Assembly: GCA_021287075.1 (NCBI GenBank)
Contig: JAJTBD010000023.1
Coordinates: 1-58,178, forward strand
Length of the DNA stretch: 58,178 nucleotides
Direction: 5' to 3'
Origin: Micrococcales bacterium
GTDB taxonomy: Bacteria; Actinomycetota; Actinomycetes; Actinomycetales; Dermatophilaceae
The notes beneath the pieces were generated by a model. It was not told where the DNA came from, searched no databases, and saw nothing but the letters and a program-made list of their open reading frames with translations. Below are positions 35,711 to 44,347 of the stretch, piece after piece. Every line of letters begins with the position of its first letter. Position 1 is the first letter of the stretch. Position numbers and translations under genes: made by a program.

Positions 35711-36411
35711 GCCAGCTCATCCTCCGTGGCGAGTGCGTTGAGAACGGCAGCGGCCATCGCGGAGCCCCCGCGGCGGCCGTGGACGACCAGCCAGGGGATC
35801 TGGCTGCCGTCGGGGAGGCGGTGCTCGGCGAGCGCCAGCTTGGACTCGGCCGACCCGATGAAGCCGACCGGGATCCCGATGATCGCGGACGGACGCGGGC
35901 CGCCGTCGGCGAGGAGCTCGAGCAGGTGGAAGAGCGCCGTCGGGGCGTTGCCGATCGCCACGACCGCGCCCTCGAGCCGCTCGCCCCACAGCGACACCGC
36001 GGCCGCCGACCGGGTCGTCTCCCAGGCGCGGGCCAGCTCGGGGACGCCCGGGTCGCGCAGGGTGCACACCACCTCGTTGTCCGCGGGCAGCCGGCGGCGC
36101 GTCACCCCGGAGGCCAGCATGTGCGAGTCGGTCAGGATGGGGGCCCCGGCCGCGAGGGCCGCGCGGGCGCTGGTGACCAGGTCGGGGTGCAGCGCCAGGT
36201 GGCGCAGCACCGGCACGTCGCCCGCGGCGTGGGCCAGCCGGGCTGCGACCGTGACGGTGGCGGCGTCCCAGTCGGGGACGTCACCGTCACGGACGAGCTC
36301 GGACAGCTCGGCGCGGATCGTGGCGAAGGAGTCGCGATAGATCTGCTGCCCGTCGGTCTCGTAGTCATAGCGACGCGTCGGGCGTCGTGGCTCCCCCTGG
36401 TGCGCGGTCAT
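35707..36411 (-). CDS. cobH: Precorrin-8X methylmutase
   Basis: 234-residue CobH/CbiC moving the C11 methyl to C12, giving hydrogenobyrinate. Key stretches are DGQQIYRDSFATIR, ILTDSHMLASGVTRRR, AIGNAPTALFHLLELL and GIPVGFIGSAESKLAL. ATG 36411 overlaps the cobG stop by four bases, and the gene overlaps cobIJ by four. Confidence 0.95.
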   Translation of the reverse strand: MTAHQGEPRRPTRRYDYETDGQQIYRDSFATIRAELSELVRDGDVPDWDAATVTVAARLAHAAGDVPVLRHLALHPDLVTSARAALAAGAPILTDSHMLASGVTRRRLPADNEVVCTLRDPGVPELARAWETTRSAAAVSLWGERLEGAVVAIGNAPTALFHLLELLADGGPRPSAIIGIPVGFIGSAESKLALAEHRLPDGSQIPWLVVHGRRGGSAMAAAVLNALATEDELA

Positions 36412-37487
36412 GGCCGAGAACCTACTGCCGCAGCGATATCCGCGATCGACTGGGGCTCCATCACCAGGACGTGGTCGACCTGTGGGCGTCCGCAGCTCCG
36501 CTCGCAGCCGACGAGGTGGACCCGGGGGAGTCCCTCGCCGATCTGCGCCGCGACCTGCGACGCAAGGCCCATCGTGTCGCTCGCGGAGCGGCCACAGTGG
36601 GGTGAGCCCGGGCAGGCCGACAGCTGGGCCCAGGCGTTGTCGGGGGAGGTCACCAGGCCTGCCTGTGAGAGGTATGCCGCCGCGCCGGCACCCGAGGGGA
36701 TGACCACCGAGCGCCACGGGGTGATGGCGACCTCGCGGCATACCTCCGCGAGCGCAGCGAGATGGGCCTCGGTGAGCAGTCCGAGCGGGACCCCCGCGAC
36801 CAGGTGGGGACCGGTCGGTCCGACCGACAGGGGCGCACGCGTGATCGGCGAGAGCGGTGCGAGCCCGTCGAAGACGGGGGATTCGGCGGGCAGGTCGCGC
36901 ACGTTCCAGACCCGCTCGTCCGTGCGATCAGCGAGGAAGCCGTGGGCGAGGCCGAGCATGGCGCCGACCGCGTCCGATGGGGGGCAGGGGCGTCCTCGGC
37001 CACCGGCCAGCAGCAGACCCGCGTCTGGGGTGAGCAGCTGATAGGCCACGTCGATCGGCTCGCCCAGCAGCAGGCCGTCAGATCCGGTGAGGCAGAACAG
37101 GAACCGCCCGGGGAGCGCCGCCAGGACCGGGTCCTCGCACAGGCGTCGATCGAGCTCCTGGACGAGCGGCCAGACGCGCGGCTCGAGCGGCGAGGCCAGC
37201 ACATTGCGGGCGCGCTCGTGGCTCAGGCTCGGGAGCAGGCCGGCGCGCTGGAGTCGAGGGGTCACATCGGCCGGCAGCGGGTCGGGCAGGCCCCTCACCT
37301 GGAGGTTCGCCCGGCTGGTCAGCTGGACCAGGGGCGTGCCGTGGTCGCGGCCGATCGACATCAGCTCACCGAGCGCCGCGAGGCCGACCCGCCCGCCGGG
37401 GACACGCGCACGGACGATGAGACCGTCATCGGCACGGAAGGGGCGCAGCGCGCCGGGACAGCGGTCGGGTCCGGAGCGGGAGGTCAC
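36408..37487 (-). CDS. cobG: Precorrin-3B synthase (oxygen-dependent)
   Basis: 359-residue monooxygenase related to sulfite reductases, carrying a 4Fe-4S cluster and mononuclear iron in characterised CobG. Cluster cysteines are in SACPGSPHCGRS and VGCERSCGRP near residues 290-335; VQLTSRANLQVRGL in the first half is the ferredoxin-like repeat. It marks the pathway as the aerobic type. GTG 37487 is the start. Its promoter must lie in or behind the divergent cobN riboswitch DNA. Confidence 0.92.
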   Translation of the reverse strand: MTSRSGPDRCPGALRPFRADDGLIVRARVPGGRVGLAALGELMSIGRDHGTPLVQLTSRANLQVRGLPDPLPADVTPRLQRAGLLPSLSHERARNVLASPLEPRVWPLVQELDRRLCEDPVLAALPGRFLFCLTGSDGLLLGEPIDVAYQLLTPDAGLLLAGGRGRPCPPSDAVGAMLGLAHGFLADRTDERVWNVRDLPAESPVFDGLAPLSPITRAPLSVGPTGPHLVAGVPLGLLTEAHLAALAEVCREVAITPWRSVVIPSGAGAAAYLSQAGLVTSPDNAWAQLSACPGSPHCGRSASDTMGLASQVAAQIGEGLPRVHLVGCERSCGRPQVDHVLVMEPQSIADIAAAVGSRP

Positions 37488-37509
37488 CTTCGGCAGCCTA
37501 CCGACGCCC

Positions 37510-37680
37510 CGCTAGGCTGCTCCCGGCAGCGCTCGACGGAACCCGGTGCAAGTCCGGGACGGTCCCGCCACTGTGAGCCCGACCCGCGAGGGTCAGGGCG
37601 AGTCAGGAACGTCTACGCGGCCGGCCCGGCGGCCTGCCGGGTCCACCGACGACACGGGGCGCGGAGACCCCGTGAAGGAG
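37510..37680 (+). promoter_or_regulatory. Cobalamin riboswitch upstream of cobN
   Basis: Core elements in order: GAACCCGGTGCAAGTCCGGG (about 37539-37558), ACGGTCCCGCCACTGTGAGC and the B12 box GCGAGTCAGGAACGTC (about 37599-37614). A 7-bp stem, CACGGGG 37653-37659 with CCCCGTG 37668-37674, sits immediately before the AAGGAG ribosome site (37675-37680) of cobN. Translational shut-off by adenosylcobalamin is the likely outcome. The 5' limit is approximate. Confidence 0.93.
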
Positions 37681-37685
37681 CTGAC

Positions 37686-40600
37686 GTGCCCCGGATCGCC
37701 CTCCTGTCCACCTCGGACACCGACCTTCTCAGCGCGCGGGCCAGCGGGGCCGACTACATCTGGGCCAATCCCGGTCGGCCCGGTCACACCGACATGGGCG
37801 AGGCGCTGGCCGGCGCCGACATCGTCGTGGCCCGCATCCTCGGCGGTCCGCAGGACCTGTGCGATGGCTTCCGGCGAGTGCGCGAGAGCGGCGTCCCCCT
37901 AGTCGTCCTGGGCGGTGAGCAGGCACCGAATGCCGCGCTGATGGAGCTCTCGACCGCGCCGCAGGGTGCGGTGCAGGAGGCGCACCGCTATCTCGCGCAC
38001 GGAGGCTCCGACAATCTCCGCCAGCTGCACGCCTTCCTCAGCGACACCCTGCTCCTGACCGGTGAGGGCTTCGAGCCGCCGATGCCGCTGCCCACGTGGG
38101 GCGTGCTCGACCGGCCAGAGCCTGCGCCCCTGCCCGACGGGGCCACGCGGCCCCGCGTCGGTGTGCTCTTCTACCGGGCCCAGTTCGCCGCCGACAACAC
38201 CGACTATGTGCACGCCCTCGCCGATGCTATCGACGCGGCGGGCGGCCACGGCGTCGTCATCCACACCACCTCGCTGCGCGACGCCTCGCCCGACCTGCTC
38301 GGGCACCTCGCCACCCTCGACGCCCTGGTCACGACGGTGCTGGCCGCCGGGGGCACCCGACCCGCGACCGCCTCGGCCGGTGGCGACGACGAGGCGTGGG
38401 ATGTGCAGGCGCTGGCGGAGCTCGACATCCCGATCCTCCAGGGCCTGTGCCTGACCTGGGGCCGTGAGGAGTGGCTCGCCTCCGACGAGGGCATGAGCCC
38501 GCTCGACGTTGCCACCCAGGTCGCCGTGCCCGAGTTCGACGGCCGCCTCATCACAGTCGCCTTCTCCTTCAAGGAGATCGACGCCGACGGGCTCCCGCAC
38601 TATGTGCCTGACCCGGAGCGCTGCGCCCGCGTGGCCGGCATCGCGGTCGGCCACGCCCGGCTGCGCCACATCCCGCCCGCCGAGCGTCGCATCGCGGTCA
38701 TGCTGTCGGCCTATCCCACCAAGCACTCGCGGATCGGCAACGCCGTGGGGCTCGACACCCCCGTCTCGACCATCCGCCTCCTGCGCGCCATGGCCGAGGC
38801 GGGCTACGACCTGGGGGAGCCCGGCGGCATACCCGGTCTGGGGGAGCTGCCCGAGGTCGAGGGAGAGGCCCCGGACACCACCGCCGGCAATGCCCTCATC
38901 CACGCGCTGATCGCTGCCGGCGGCCAGGACCCGGAGTGGCTCACCCAGGAGCAGCTCTCCGAGCACCACGTGCGCATCCCGGCTGCGACCTATCAGCGGT
39001 GGTTCGATCGGCTCCCCGAGGATCTGCGGGAGTCGATGACCGAGGCGTGGGGCGCCGCGCCCGGCGAGCTGTTCGTCGACCACTCCCAGGATTCGGATGG
39101 CGAGATCGTTTCTGCCGCAATCCAGTCGGGCAATATCGTCATCCTCGTCCAGCCGCCCCGCGGCTTCGGCGAGAACCCGATCGCGATCTATCACGACCCC
39201 GACCTCGCGCCCACCCACCACTATCTCGCCACCTATCGGTGGATCGAGGAGGAGTTCGGTGCACACGCCGTGGTCCACATGGGCAAGCACGGCAACCTCG
39301 AGTGGATGCCGGGCAAGAACCTCGCGCTCTCGCCGTCGTGCGGCTCGGACGCCGCCCTCGGGTCGCTGCCGCTCATCTATCCCTTCCTCGTCAACGACCC
39401 CGGCGAGGGGACCCAGGCCAAGCGCCGCGCGCACGCGACGATCGTGGACCACCTCGTCCCGCCGATGGCCCGCGCCGACTCCTATGGCGACATCGCCCGG
39501 CTTGAGCAGCTGCTCGACGAATACGGCAATGTCAGCGCGATGGACCCGGCCAAGGCGCCGGCGCTCCGGGGGGAGATCTGGACGCTCATCCAGGCGGCGC
39601 AGCTGCATCACGACCTGGGGCTGGAGGAGCAGCCGGACGACGCGGCCTTCGACGAGTTCGTCGGCCAGGTCGACTACTGGCTCTGTGAGATCAAGGACGT
39701 GCAGATCCGCGACGGCCTGCATGTCCTCGGGCAGCCGCCCGCCGGGGAGGAGCTGGTCAACCTCACCCTGGCGATCCTGCGGTCCGCGCAGATGTTCGGC
39801 GGGGCCACCGGCGGCGTCCCGGGCCTGCGGAGCGCCCTCGGTCTGACCGAGGCGGCCACGACGGCCACCACCGATGCGGTGGAGGCGCAGGCGCGCTCGC
39901 TGGTGGCGGCGATCGCGGCGCACGACTGGGCGGCCGACGCGGTCGCGCGGGTCGTCGACGAACACCTCGCGGCGGCTGGGCCTGTGGAGGGGCAGGCCCA
40001 GACCGACCGCGAGGGCATCTGTGCCGCACTGGTGTTCGCGTGCACCGAGGTGGTGCCCCGACTCGCCCGCACGGCCGACGAGATCCCGATGGTGCTGCAT
40101 GCACTCGACGGCGGCTATGTGCCGGCCGGCCCGTCCGGGTCGCCGCTGCGGGGCCTGGTCAACGTGCTGCCGACCGGACGCAACTTCTATTCGGTCGACC
40201 CCAAGGCCATCCCTTCGCGGCTCGCCTATCAGACCGGCGTGGCCATGGCGGAGTCGCTGCTCGAGCGCTATCGGGAGGAGGCCGGCGAGCTGCCGCGGTC
40301 GGTGGGCCTGTCGGTCTGGGGCACCTCCGCGATGCGCACCTCCGGCGACGACATCGGTGAGGTCCTGGCACTGCTCGGCGTGGTGCCGGTCTGGGACGAG
40401 CAGTCCCGCCGGGTCGTCGGCCTCGAGGTGCTCTCGCTCGAGGAGCTCGGCCGACCGCGCATCGATGTGACCGTGCGCATCTCCGGCTTCTTCCGTGATG
40501 CCTTCCCCCACGTGATCGCCCTGCTCGACGACGCCGTCGCCCTCGTGGCCGGGCTTGACGAGCCGGAGGAGATGAACCACGTCCGCGCCAACGCGCAGCG

Positions 40601-41354
40601 CGACCTCGCCGAGCACGGCGACGAGCGTCGTGCTCGCACAAGGATCTTCGGCTCCAAGCCCGGCTCCTATGGCGCGGGGATGCTCCAGGTCATGGAGTCG
40701 GGCAACTGGCGTGATGACCAGGATCTCGCCGAGGTCTACACCGCGTGGGGCGGCTTCGCCTATGGCCGCGACGTCGACGGGGCGCCCGCCCGCGATGACA
40801 TGGAGCGCAGCTACCGCCGCATCCAGGTGGCTGCCAAGAACGTCGACAACCGCGAGTCCGACATCCTCGACTCCGACGACTACTTCCAGTACCACGGCGG
40901 CATGGTCGCCACCGTGCGGGCGCTGACCGGCCGCGACCCCAAGGCCTATGTCGGTGACTCCACGACCCCCGATGCCGTGCGCACCCGCACCCTCCAGGAG
41001 GAGACCAACCGCGTCTATCGCGCGCGGGTGGTCAACCCCAGGTGGATCGCGGCGATGCAACGCCATGGCTACAAGGGCGCCTTCGAGCTGGCCGCCACCG
41101 TCGACTACCTCTTCGGCTTCGACGCGACCGCCGGCGTGGTCCCGGACTGGATGTACGACAGGCTGGCCCGTGACTATGTCCTCGACGAGACCACGCAGGA
41201 CTTCTTCAGGCACGCCAACCCGTGGGCGCTGCGCGGCATCATCGAGAAGCTGTCCGAGGCGGCCGACCGCGGCCTGTGGGAAAGCCCCGACCCCGAGCTG
41301 ATGGCCGAGCTCCAGCAGACCTACCTCGACGTCGAGGGCGACCTCGAGGAGTGA
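37686..41354 (+). CDS. cobN: Cobaltochelatase large subunit
   Basis: 1222-residue subunit binding hydrogenobyrinate a,c-diamide and inserting Co2+ with ATP from the ChlI/ChlD-type partner. AYPTKHSRIGNAVGLDTP, HMGKHGNLEWMPGKNLALS, YPFLVNDPGEGTQAKRRAH and SGFFRDAFPHVIALLD are CobN/BchH signatures. Length agrees with aerobic CobN and is shorter than BchH-like variants. GTG 37686 is five bases after AAGGAG, which follows the riboswitch hairpin. It converges on cobF with a 9-base gap. Confidence 0.96.
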   Translation: MPRIALLSTSDTDLLSARASGADYIWANPGRPGHTDMGEALAGADIVVARILGGPQDLCDGFRRVRESGVPLVVLGGEQAPNAALMELSTAPQGAVQEAHRYLAHGGSDNLRQLHAFLSDTLLLTGEGFEPPMPLPTWGVLDRPEPAPLPDGATRPRVGVLFYRAQFAADNTDYVHALADAIDAAGGHGVVIHTTSLRDASPDLLGHLATLDALVTTVLAAGGTRPATASAGGDDEAWDVQALAELDIPILQGLCLTWGREEWLASDEGMSPLDVATQVAVPEFDGRLITVAFSFKEIDADGLPHYVPDPERCARVAGIAVGHARLRHIPPAERRIAVMLSAYPTKHSRIGNAVGLDTPVSTIRLLRAMAEAGYDLGEPGGIPGLGELPEVEGEAPDTTAGNALIHALIAAGGQDPEWLTQEQLSEHHVRIPAATYQRWFDRLPEDLRESMTEAWGAAPGELFVDHSQDSDGEIVSAAIQSGNIVILVQPPRGFGENPIAIYHDPDLAPTHHYLATYRWIEEEFGAHAVVHMGKHGNLEWMPGKNLALSPSCGSDAALGSLPLIYPFLVNDPGEGTQAKRRAHATIVDHLVPPMARADSYGDIARLEQLLDEYGNVSAMDPAKAPALRGEIWTLIQAAQLHHDLGLEEQPDDAAFDEFVGQVDYWLCEIKDVQIRDGLHVLGQPPAGEELVNLTLAILRSAQMFGGATGGVPGLRSALGLTEAATTATTDAVEAQARSLVAAIAAHDWAADAVARVVDEHLAAAGPVEGQAQTDREGICAALVFACTEVVPRLARTADEIPMVLHALDGGYVPAGPSGSPLRGLVNVLPTGRNFYSVDPKAIPSRLAYQTGVAMAESLLERYREEAGELPRSVGLSVWGTSAMRTSGDDIGEVLALLGVVPVWDEQSRRVVGLEVLSLEELGRPRIDVTVRISGFFRDAFPHVIALLDDAVALVAGLDEPEEMNHVRANAQRDLAEHGDERRARTRIFGSKPGSYGAGMLQVMESGNWRDDQDLAEVYTAWGGFAYGRDVDGAPARDDMERSYRRIQVAAKNVDNRESDILDSDDYFQYHGGMVATVRALTGRDPKAYVGDSTTPDAVRTRTLQEETNRVYRARVVNPRWIAAMQRHGYKGAFELAATVDYLFGFDATAGVVPDWMYDRLARDYVLDETTQDFFRHANPWALRGIIEKLSEAADRGLWESPDPELMAELQQTYLDVEGDLEE

Positions 41355-41356
41355 GA

Positions 41357-41374
41357 CCGGCGTCTACGCGCCGG
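41357..41374. terminator. Hairpin between convergent cobN and cobF
   Basis: CCGGCG (41357-41362) and CGCCGG (41369-41374) enclose a 6-base loop just after the cobN stop; the cobF stop lies in the loop. There is no T-run, so at most this is a weak or Rho-assisted bidirectional terminator. Confidence 0.35.
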
Positions 41375-42140
41375 GTTCAGGGGCCAGCGCGTAGACGTCC
41401 ATCACCCAGCCGTGCTCCTTGCGCAGCCGGGCCCGCACCGCCACGATCTCGTCGATGACATCGGCGAGCCGGCCGGAGCGCAGTTCCTGCTGGGGGAGGC
41501 CGAGGCTCGCACCCCACCAGATCCTCAGATCCGGTGCGCGAGAGACGAGCTCGCGACAGGCGAGGTGGCCGTCAAGCATCACGACGACGGTGCCGAGGTC
41601 GGGTGACCACTCGTCCACAAGGCGCCGTCCGGTGGTGATGTGCACCGGCTGCCCCACTTCGTGGAGCACGATCCGGTGGGCGGCGGCAAGCGCCTGGAAG
41701 GCGGAGATCCCCGGGACGACGTGGACGACGAGGTCGAGCGAATCGGCGACGGTGTCGACCACCCGGATGGTGGAGTCATAGAAGGCGGGGTCGCCCCACA
41801 CGAGGAAGCCGACGACCTCGTCCTCCGGGAGGCCCTCGATGATCTCCCGGTATGCCGCGGCGCGGGCCGCGTGCCAGTCGGCCACTCCCTGTCGGTACTG
41901 GCCTGCGTCGCGGTCGGCGTCAGGCCCGCGCTTGGGGTCAGGGACCGTCACAAAGCGGAAGCCGCCGTCGGGAATCGCCTTCTCGCACAGGGCTCGTCGC
42001 GCGTCGACGAGCTGGGCGGTCGTCTCCCGTTTGTCGGCCACCAGGAAGACGTCGACAGCGCGCATCGCCTCGATCGCCTCGAGGGTGAGGTGGGCCGGGC
42101 TGCCGGCGCCGATGCCGATGATGTGGACGCGGCGGGTCAT
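41364..42140 (-). CDS. cobF: Precorrin-6A synthase (deacetylating)
   Basis: 258-residue methylase that methylates C1 of precorrin-5 and releases acetate, the aerobic-only step. VHIIGIGAGSPAHLTLEAI, VDVFLVADK, VWGDPAFYDSTIRVVD and VPGISAFQALAAAHRI match the family. ATG 42140 overlaps the cobQ stop by four bases, so it is translated with cobQ although the two act at distant steps. Confidence 0.94.
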   Translation of the reverse strand: MTRRVHIIGIGAGSPAHLTLEAIEAMRAVDVFLVADKRETTAQLVDARRALCEKAIPDGGFRFVTVPDPKRGPDADRDAGQYRQGVADWHAARAAAYREIIEGLPEDEVVGFLVWGDPAFYDSTIRVVDTVADSLDLVVHVVPGISAFQALAAAHRIVLHEVGQPVHITTGRRLVDEWSPDLGTVVVMLDGHLACRELVSRAPDLRIWWGASLGLPQQELRSGRLADVIDEIVAVRARLRKEHGWVMDVYALAPEPGA

Positions 42141-43597
42141 CGGGGCTCCGTTCCCTGGGTGCGGGCGCCGGCCAGCTCGAGCAGCAGGTCGAGGTCGAGA
42201 TGCTCCTCGACCGCGTCGGCGAGGGTGGTGATCATCGTCTCGCGCCGGTCTCCGAAGCCGGGGGCACCGGGGCGAGGCTGCCAGGTGGACCCGGACCGGG
42301 CGGCCACCTCCGCCAGCCACGCCCTCCGGAAGCCATCGCACTCCATCGTGCCGTGCCAGATCGAGCCATAGACCGCCTCGCGGGCGGCGCCCCCGGGGAA
42401 GGACCCGTCGTCGGAGACGACGCCGTGGTGGATCTCGTAGCCCTCGACCTCGTGCGCCTGCCACTCTCCCCGAGGCCGCCCGAGCACCTTGTCGTGGCCG
42501 AAAACCGTTGTGACAGGAAGCAGTCCGAGGCCGTCGGTCGAGGCCTCATCGCTCTCGACACCATCGAGGATCTGCTCGCCCAGCACCTCGTAGCCGCCAC
42601 AGATGCCCAGGACCGGCTGCCCGTGCCGCGCACGCTCGGCAATGACATCGGCCAGGCCGCGGGAGCGCAGCCACGCCAGGTCGCTCACGGTCGCGCGCGA
42701 CCCCGGCAGGACGACGAGGTGGGCGTCGCGGCATACGTCCGGGCTGGCGGTGACCTGCACCTCGACGCCCGGCTCGGCCGCCAGGGCGTCGACATCGGTC
42801 GCGTTGGAGGTCCGGGGGAAGCGCACGACTGCGACCCGCAGGACGTCGTCGTGGGCCTGGCTGCCGGGCCGCCACCGACCGACCGACAGGGCGTCCTCGG
42901 AGTCGATCCACACCTCCGGCAGCCACGGCACGACACCCGCGCAGGGGAGTCCGGTGCGCTCGGTCAGGGTCCGCAGTCCCGGGTCGAGGACGCTCTGGTC
43001 CCCGCGGAACTTGTTGATGACATAGGCCCGCAGCAGGGCGCGGTCGGACTCGTCGAGGATGCCCCAGGTGCCAAAGATGGAGGCGAGGATGCCACCGCGG
43101 TCGATATCGCCGACAAGGACCACGGGGAGTGAGAAGCGCTGGGCGAGACCGAGATTGACATAGTCGCCCTCGCGCAGGTTGATCTCGGCGGGGGAGCCGG
43201 CGCCTTCGGCCAGCACGAGGTCGTGGCTCGCCTCGAGCTCTGCGTATGCCGCGAACGCCGCCTCCGCGAGGTGCTGCCGTCCGGTCGCATACTCGCCCGC
43301 GGCGAGCTCGCCGGCGGGCTGGCCGCGCAGGACCACGAAGGCCCGGCGGTCGCTGCCGGGCTTGAGGAGGACGGGGTTGTGGACCGAGCCAGGCTCGACG
43401 CCGGCGGCCTGGGCCTGGAGATACTGCGCGCGCCCGATCTCGGATCCGTCGGCGCACACCATCGAGTTGTTGGACATGTTCTGCGCCTTGAAGGGCGCCA
43501 CCCGCAGGCCACGGCGCGCGAACGCGCGGCACAGGCCGGTCGTCAGCAGCGACTTGCCGGCGTCCGAACTCGTCCCCGCGACCAGCAGTCCGCTCAC
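42137..43597 (-). CDS. cobQ: Cobyric acid synthase
   Basis: 486-residue glutamine-dependent amidotransferase adding four amides to adenosylcobyrinate a,c-diamide. The ATP loop VAGTSSDAGKSLL is at residues 6-18; KAQNMSNNSMVCADGSEIGR, GDIDRGGILASIFGT and the amidotransferase Cys in GICGGYEVLGEQ (near 335) follow. I chose GTG 43597, where the family's conserved sequence begins; a GTG at 43687 adds 30 low-complexity residues. Divergent from the phosphatase gene. Confidence 0.94.
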   Translation of the reverse strand: MSGLLVAGTSSDAGKSLLTTGLCRAFARRGLRVAPFKAQNMSNNSMVCADGSEIGRAQYLQAQAAGVEPGSVHNPVLLKPGSDRRAFVVLRGQPAGELAAGEYATGRQHLAEAAFAAYAELEASHDLVLAEGAGSPAEINLREGDYVNLGLAQRFSLPVVLVGDIDRGGILASIFGTWGILDESDRALLRAYVINKFRGDQSVLDPGLRTLTERTGLPCAGVVPWLPEVWIDSEDALSVGRWRPGSQAHDDVLRVAVVRFPRTSNATDVDALAAEPGVEVQVTASPDVCRDAHLVVLPGSRATVSDLAWLRSRGLADVIAERARHGQPVLGICGGYEVLGEQILDGVESDEASTDGLGLLPVTTVFGHDKVLGRPRGEWQAHEVEGYEIHHGVVSDDGSFPGGAAREAVYGSIWHGTMECDGFRRAWLAEVAARSGSTWQPRPGAPGFGDRRETMITTLADAVEEHLDLDLLLELAGARTQGTEPR

Positions 43598-43706
43598 GAC
43601 AGGCGAGTCTACGGGCGGGGCGGCGGCCGGGGCCGACCGGTCCGTGACGCGGACGACCGCGGGTGGACTGCCCTGGCCGGTGCCCACGCCTCAATAGAGT
43701 GGCGTC

Positions 43707-44273
43707 ATGCCGGTCACCGTCCACCTCGTGCGCCATGGCGAGTCGACGTGGAACCGCGACGGCATCCTCCAGGGCCAGACACCCCACCCCGAGCTGACCG
43801 ACACCGGACGGGCCCAGGCCGCAGCGGCGGGCGAGCGGCTGGCCGGCCTCATCGCGGCCGAGGCCTGTGCGATCTGGACCAGCGATCTCGTCCGGGCTAG
43901 GCAGACGGCGGCCCTCATCGCCGGCCATCTCGGCGGGACGCCGCAGGTCACAGACGCGCTGCGCGAGCAGGGACTGGGCTCCCTGGAGGGCCGGCGCCCC
44001 TCCGAGCTGCACCCGGAGCCGGTCCCCGAGGGCAGGCACATCAGCGAGGTCCGCTGGGGCGGAGGGGAGTCGGTGCAGGACGTCCATGCCCGGGTGTCCC
44101 GCTTCGTCGCCGCGCGGCGCGCTGAGCAGAGCGCGCTGGCCCCGCATCTGGTGCTCGTCACCCACGGCGACACCCTCCGGGTCATCCGCGCCCTGCTCCA
44201 GGGCCGCTCCCACCGCGAGGTGGACTGGGCCGATGAGGTCGCCAATGGCTGCGTGGTGGGGCTGCCGCTCTAG
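43707..44273 (+). CDS. Histidine phosphatase, possible alpha-ribazole phosphatase
   Basis: 188 residues with the phosphohistidine motif VRHGEST (H10), Arg in SDLVRARQTA, Glu in LREQGLGSLEG and the second His in VTHGDTLRV. It is a normal branch-2 phosphoglycerate-mutase-like phosphatase. Lying directly beside cobQ, it may remove the phosphate from alpha-ribazole phosphate or adenosylcobalamin phosphate (the CobC phosphatase role), but these families cannot be told apart from other phosphatases by motif alone. Confidence 0.85.
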   Translation: MPVTVHLVRHGESTWNRDGILQGQTPHPELTDTGRAQAAAAGERLAGLIAAEACAIWTSDLVRARQTAALIAGHLGGTPQVTDALREQGLGSLEGRRPSELHPEPVPEGRHISEVRWGGGESVQDVHARVSRFVAARRAEQSALAPHLVLVTHGDTLRVIRALLQGRSHREVDWADEVANGCVVGLPL

Positions 44274-44347
44274 GGTCCGGGGGATTCACCACCAGGGCAC
44301 TGCCCCTTCATAGGTCCGTCACAGGGACCGGCCCGACCTTTGGTGTC

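Noticed and set aside
37899..41213. Open frame of about 1100 codons on the strand opposite cobN
   Set aside because: High-GC codon use leaves the antisense strand open. The translation is Val/Asp/Gly/His-rich without domain sequence, while cobN in the other strand is full length and conserved.
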